Part shown: in pieces, positions 4,197 through 7,200 of the stretch | Layout: each line of letters begins with the position of its first letter | How positions within the stretch are numbered: position 1 is the first letter of the stretch | Assembly: GCA_937975745.1 (NCBI GenBank) | Contig: CALJUK010000818.1 | Location: 1-7,200 of the forward strand | Reading direction: 5' to 3' | DNA length: 7,200 bases | Source of the DNA: an uncultured Planctomycetaceae bacterium | GTDB lineage: Bacteria; Planctomycetota; Planctomycetia; Planctomycetales; Planctomycetaceae | Position numbers and translations under genes: made by a program | Notes under the pieces: generated by a model | What the model was told of the DNA's origin: nothing | Databases searched by the model: none | Seen by the model: only the letters and a program-made list of their open reading frames with translations

Positions 4197-6889
4197 ATGA
4201 ATCGGCTCCCATCAAAAACCGTCTGTCCGCGTTCTGGTCGCGACACGCCGGCAAGTTGTTTGTTGTTCAGGCGATCCTGTTTCTGTTGGCGGGAATGATG
4301 ATTGCCGGGGCGTTTTCACGGACCCCGAGCAGCAGTGTGCCGGATTCTTCGGAAGCGAGTGTCGCCGTGCCGGTCGGGGAAACGCTCTGGACCTGTTCCA
4401 TGCACCCGCAAATTCGCCAACCCAAATCTGGTAAGTGCCCCATCTGCGGAATGGACCTGATTCCGGTCGCCAAAACGTCGGGCGGGATGCGCACGCTGGC
4501 ATTAAGCCAGGAATCCAGGGCGCTGATGCAGATCGCGACGACGCCTGTCGAGCGTCGCTATGTGACGCATGAAATCCCAATGGTCGGCCGTGTCGACTAC
4601 GACGAAACGAAGCTGGCCTACATCACCGCCTGGGTGCCCGGCCGGCTTGACCGGTTGTACGTCGACTACACGGGTGTCGAGGTCAAGGAGGGGGACCACC
4701 TCGTCTATATCTATAGCGAGCAGTTGTACTCGGCTCAGGAGGAACTGATCCAGGCACTGAAGAACCGCCGTGAGCGAACTCCCACGACAACGCTCATTCA
4801 GCCGATCGATCTGGTCGAGTCCGCACGCGAGAAACTGCGGCTGCTCGGTTTGAAGGAAGAACAGATCACAAAGATCGAGCAGAGCAGTGCCCCCGAAGAC
4901 CATCTGACGATCTATGCGCCGCTGGGTGGAGTGGTCATCGACAAGCTGAAGCAGCAGGGAGAGCGAGTCCAGTTGGGCGAGCGGATCTACACGATTGCGG
5001 ACTTGAAGCAAGTCTGGGTGCACCTCGACGCCTACGAATCCGATCTCCCCTGGGTGCGGTACGGGCAGGATGTGACGATCACAACGGAAGCCTACCCCGG
5101 GGAAGAATTCCATGGGCGGATCGCATTCATTCAGCCCGTATTAAACGACAAGACACGGACGGTAAAGGTGCGGGTCAACGTGCCGAACCCCCATGGCAAA
5201 TTGAAACCGGAAATGTTCGTCCATGCCGTGGTCCGCCCCCGAGTTGCGGCTGGCGGGAAAGTCATGGACCCAGCTCTGGCCGGTAAATGGATCAGCCCTA
5301 TGCACCCGGAGATTGTCAAGGATGAACCGGGCGTGTGCGATATCTGCGGCATGCCGCTGGTGAGAGGAGAGTCTCTCGGCTACGTCACTCCGATCACGGA
5401 TGGAGAAAAACCGCCGTTGCTAATCCCGTATCTGGCTGCTCTGGTTACGGGAACGCGGGCGATCGTTTATGTGCAGCTTCCTGGCATGCCGACGTTCGCC
5501 GAGCCAGCGTTTCAGACCCTCTCAACAGTCATTCAAGGCGGAGAGATCGAACAGATCCGCGACGCATTCATCACTTACGCCAATATGCTCGATCATCCCT
5601 ATGATCAACCGGGGACAAGTCTTGCTCGTGATCGGTGGAATGGCTTTGCCGATCGCCTGGCACAGTTGGCTGTTCAAGGGCAGCGTGCCTCGTCGGCGAA
5701 GGATGCTGAGAACATCTTCGGGCAGTTGGAAGCGGTCATGGTCGAGGTTCGTGAACAATTCGCTCCGACTGACCGTCCGACCTTCGAAGGGCGGGAAATC
5801 GTACTCGGTCCACGGGCGGGGAGCCACTATCTCGTGCGACACGGACTGGCTGAAGGAGAACTCGTTGTCACGGAGGGCAATTTCAAAATTGATGCCGAGA
5901 TCCAGATTCAGGCAAAGCCCAGCATGATGACACCCGAAGGGGGAGGCGGTGGTGGTCACGACCATGGTGGCCACAGCGGTGCTGCTGCAAAGAAGACGAC
6001 TGACGAGCACGTCGGTCACACGACGGCACTGCCCCAGGAGTTCACGCAACAGTTGCATGCACTGGGAAATGCCTATGAACAGGTGACGGCAGCGTTTCAG
6101 CGACAAGACGTGATCGCGACGACGGCTTCGTATAAAGAGTTCGGAAACGTTTTGGCCAGTGTCGACGGCTCGATACTGACCGGTCACCCGCGGATGGTCT
6201 GGAAAGAGTTTCTCATGCTTCTCAGCAATGATGCAGTGGAGGGAGCCGAGGCTGAAGAACTGGCCGATGCGGAACGTGTCTATCTGCTTCTGAAGGGGCA
6301 CATGCGACGCATGCGTGAACAGCTTGGAGTCACACAGCATGAAGCAGCCCAGATCGAGCGTCTGGCAGTGAGCCCCGAGTTTCAGGAAATGCTGAGAAAG
6401 GTCTGGCAGCAATACCTGGCCATCGGAGATGCCCTGGCAACGGACAATCCGGCGGAAGCGAGAAATGGTGCCGCAGCCCTCCGGACTCTGGTCACTGAGA
6501 TTGACGGAAGCCAGCTCGAGCCGATGGCTGCCGCAGTCTGGAAAAAGGAACGTGCCAGTCTTCTCAAACTGATTGTGTCGCTCGAGGAGGCGGAAGACAT
6601 CGCCGGCGCGAGAACTGCCTTCCTGCCGGTCTCCCAGGAAATCGGAGTATTGGCTCAATCCTTTGGATTTGGGTCAGAGGCACCGGTCTGGGAACTGCAC
6701 TGCCCGATGGCATTTCGTGGGAAGGGGGCGACCTGGTATCAGGACAACGATCAGGTCCGCAATCCGTATTTTGGGGCCACGATGCTCAAGTGTGCGGATC
6801 GAGTGGAACGAGTCGCCAGCGAACCACTTCCTGAGTCGGCTGCGGGTGCGCATCAACACAATGGCCATGGAGATCACTCTCAGCACTAG
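4193..6889 (+). CDS. CusB-like RND efflux periplasmic adaptor with two heavy-metal-binding domains and DUF3347-like C-terminus
   Basis: The adaptor links an RND pump to an outer-membrane channel and passes metal to the pump. At 898 residues it is about twice the length of E. coli CusB. Domain order: membrane anchor (about 21-41); heavy-metal-binding domain 66-91 (WTCSMHP, CPICGMDLIP); barrel-sandwich and hairpin regions (about 100-290); beta-barrel up to about 350; second metal-binding domain 366-389 (SPMHPEI, CDICGMPL, with Ser in place of the first Cys); a membrane-proximal domain split by a helical insert at about 431-527; His-rich linker GGHDHGGH (587-594); two further helical modules (616-711, 729-824); and a copper motif HCPMAF (836-841) with RNPYFGATMLKC (856-867), typical of DUF3347. 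The tail is His-rich (HQHNGHGDHSQH). ATG at 4193 overlaps the BON stop and has GGAG seven bases upstream. The pump gene follows after 24 bases. Copper or silver is the likeliest substrate, by motif. Confidence 0.93.
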   Translation: MNESAPIKNRLSAFWSRHAGKLFVVQAILFLLAGMMIAGAFSRTPSSSVPDSSEASVAVPVGETLWTCSMHPQIRQPKSGKCPICGMDLIPVAKTSGGMRTLALSQESRALMQIATTPVERRYVTHEIPMVGRVDYDETKLAYITAWVPGRLDRLYVDYTGVEVKEGDHLVYIYSEQLYSAQEELIQALKNRRERTPTTTLIQPIDLVESAREKLRLLGLKEEQITKIEQSSAPEDHLTIYAPLGGVVIDKLKQQGERVQLGERIYTIADLKQVWVHLDAYESDLPWVRYGQDVTITTEAYPGEEFHGRIAFIQPVLNDKTRTVKVRVNVPNPHGKLKPEMFVHAVVRPRVAAGGKVMDPALAGKWISPMHPEIVKDEPGVCDICGMPLVRGESLGYVTPITDGEKPPLLIPYLAALVTGTRAIVYVQLPGMPTFAEPAFQTLSTVIQGGEIEQIRDAFITYANMLDHPYDQPGTSLARDRWNGFADRLAQLAVQGQRASSAKDAENIFGQLEAVMVEVREQFAPTDRPTFEGREIVLGPRAGSHYLVRHGLAEGELVVTEGNFKIDAEIQIQAKPSMMTPEGGGGGGHDHGGHSGAAAKKTTDEHVGHTTALPQEFTQQLHALGNAYEQVTAAFQRQDVIATTASYKEFGNVLASVDGSILTGHPRMVWKEFLMLLSNDAVEGAEAEELADAERVYLLLKGHMRRMREQLGVTQHEAAQIERLAVSPEFQEMLRKVWQQYLAIGDALATDNPAEARNGAAALRTLVTEIDGSQLEPMAAAVWKKERASLLKLIVSLEEAEDIAGARTAFLPVSQEIGVLAQSFGFGSEAPVWELHCPMAFRGKGATWYQDNDQVRNPYFGATMLKCADRVERVASEPLPESAAGAHQHNGHGDHSQH

Positions 6890-6913
6890 CAGACCTTTTC
6901 GGGATTGTCGTCA

Positions 6914-7200
6914 ATGATTGACCGCGTAATTCGATTCTGCCTGGAGAACAAACTCGTCGTCGCCCTGATTGTCATCGCGGTCGTCGGCTGGGGCGTCCTC
7001 GTGGCTCCGTTTGACTGGGAAGTTGGCGACCTTCCTCGCAACCCCGTGCCCACAGATGCGATCCCCGATATCGGTGAGAATCAACAGATCATCTTTACCG
7101 AATGGATGGGCCGCTCACCGCAGGACGTCGAGGATCAGATCTCGTACCCGTTGACGGTCTCGCTGCTCGGAGTTCCGGGCGTGAAAACCGTTCGCAGCTA
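6914..7200 (+). CDS. cusA: CusA/CzcA-type heavy-metal RND efflux pump, N-terminal part, cut by right edge
   Basis: This is the inner-membrane proton-driven pump of a tripartite heavy-metal efflux system; 95 codons are visible of a family normally over 1000 residues. It starts MIDRVIRFCLENKL, followed by the first membrane helix (about 13-30, VVALIVIAVVGWGVLVA). The family hallmarks follow: DAIPDIGENQQIIFTEWMGR, SPQDVEDQISYPLTVSLLG and PGVKTVRS. A short insert, DWEVGDLPRNPV, between the first helix and the DAIPD motif is, as I recall, seen in the CusA variant of planctomycetes and some Bacteroidetes, not in E. coli CusA. ATG at 6914 is 24 bases after the adaptor stop, and its ribosome binding site is weak (GGGA ten bases upstream). 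Copper/silver rather than Co/Zn/Cd is inferred from the copper motifs of the adaptor. Confidence 0.93.
   Translation, partial: MIDRVIRFCLENKLVVALIVIAVVGWGVLVAPFDWEVGDLPRNPVPTDAIPDIGENQQIIFTEWMGRSPQDVEDQISYPLTVSLLGVPGVKTVRS

Noticed and set aside
4502..5113. 203-codon open frame on the minus strand
   Set aside because: It is antisense to the core adaptor domains of the CusB-like gene and resembles no known protein.
5522..6658. 378-codon open frame on the minus strand
   Set aside because: It is antisense to the efflux adaptor, which is recognisable over the same stretch. The translation has no recognisable domain and the length reflects few stops on the reverse strand of a GC-rich gene.

Overview
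The window looks like a chromosomal copper/heavy-metal resistance locus from a member of the Planctomycetota. That assignment is inferred from protein style, not from any marker gene: small His- and Cys-rich secreted proteins, a CusB-type adaptor with N-terminal heavy-metal-binding domains and a C-terminal DUF3347-like copper motif, and an ECF sigma factor with a membrane-bound zinc-finger anti-sigma partner. No rRNA, tRNA, CRISPR array or insertion sequence is visible.

Left part, minus strand (positions 1-1984). Read in transcription order there is an exported Cys/His-rich helical protein of unknown family (1984-1358), a likely terminator hairpin (1333-1301), a small His-rich lipoprotein with a Cys-rich metal-binding C-terminus (1255-875), and the N-terminal 263 codons of an alpha-glucan (glycogen) phosphorylase that runs off the left edge (791-1). 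The phosphorylase is probably a metabolic neighbour, not part of the metal system.

Middle (1985-2401). A roughly 415-base region separates two divergent transcription units and should hold their promoters. I found no convincing promoter or operator in it. Its right end has an odd arrangement of three ATG codons in three frames ahead of the sigma gene.

Right part, plus strand (2402-7200). This is a tight operon: ECF sigma factor, anti-sigma factor, BON-domain protein, a CusB-like adaptor of 898 residues, and the start of a CusA-type RND pump that runs off the right edge. Junctions overlap or nearly touch (TGA two bases before the anti-sigma start, then two ATGA overlaps). The likely logic is that the sigma/anti-sigma pair senses metal outside the cytoplasmic membrane through a cluster of cysteines, and switches on efflux and periplasmic metal-binding proteins.

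The most notable points are: (1) the anti-sigma gene appears to begin at ATT, with an ideal ribosome binding site; (2) it is split into two frames exactly at a run of eight G, where seven would restore one 284-residue membrane protein; (3) the CusB-like adaptor carries what looks like three copies of one helical module, one of them inserted inside the membrane-proximal domain; (4) three different exported proteins carry His-rich HDH-type stretches.
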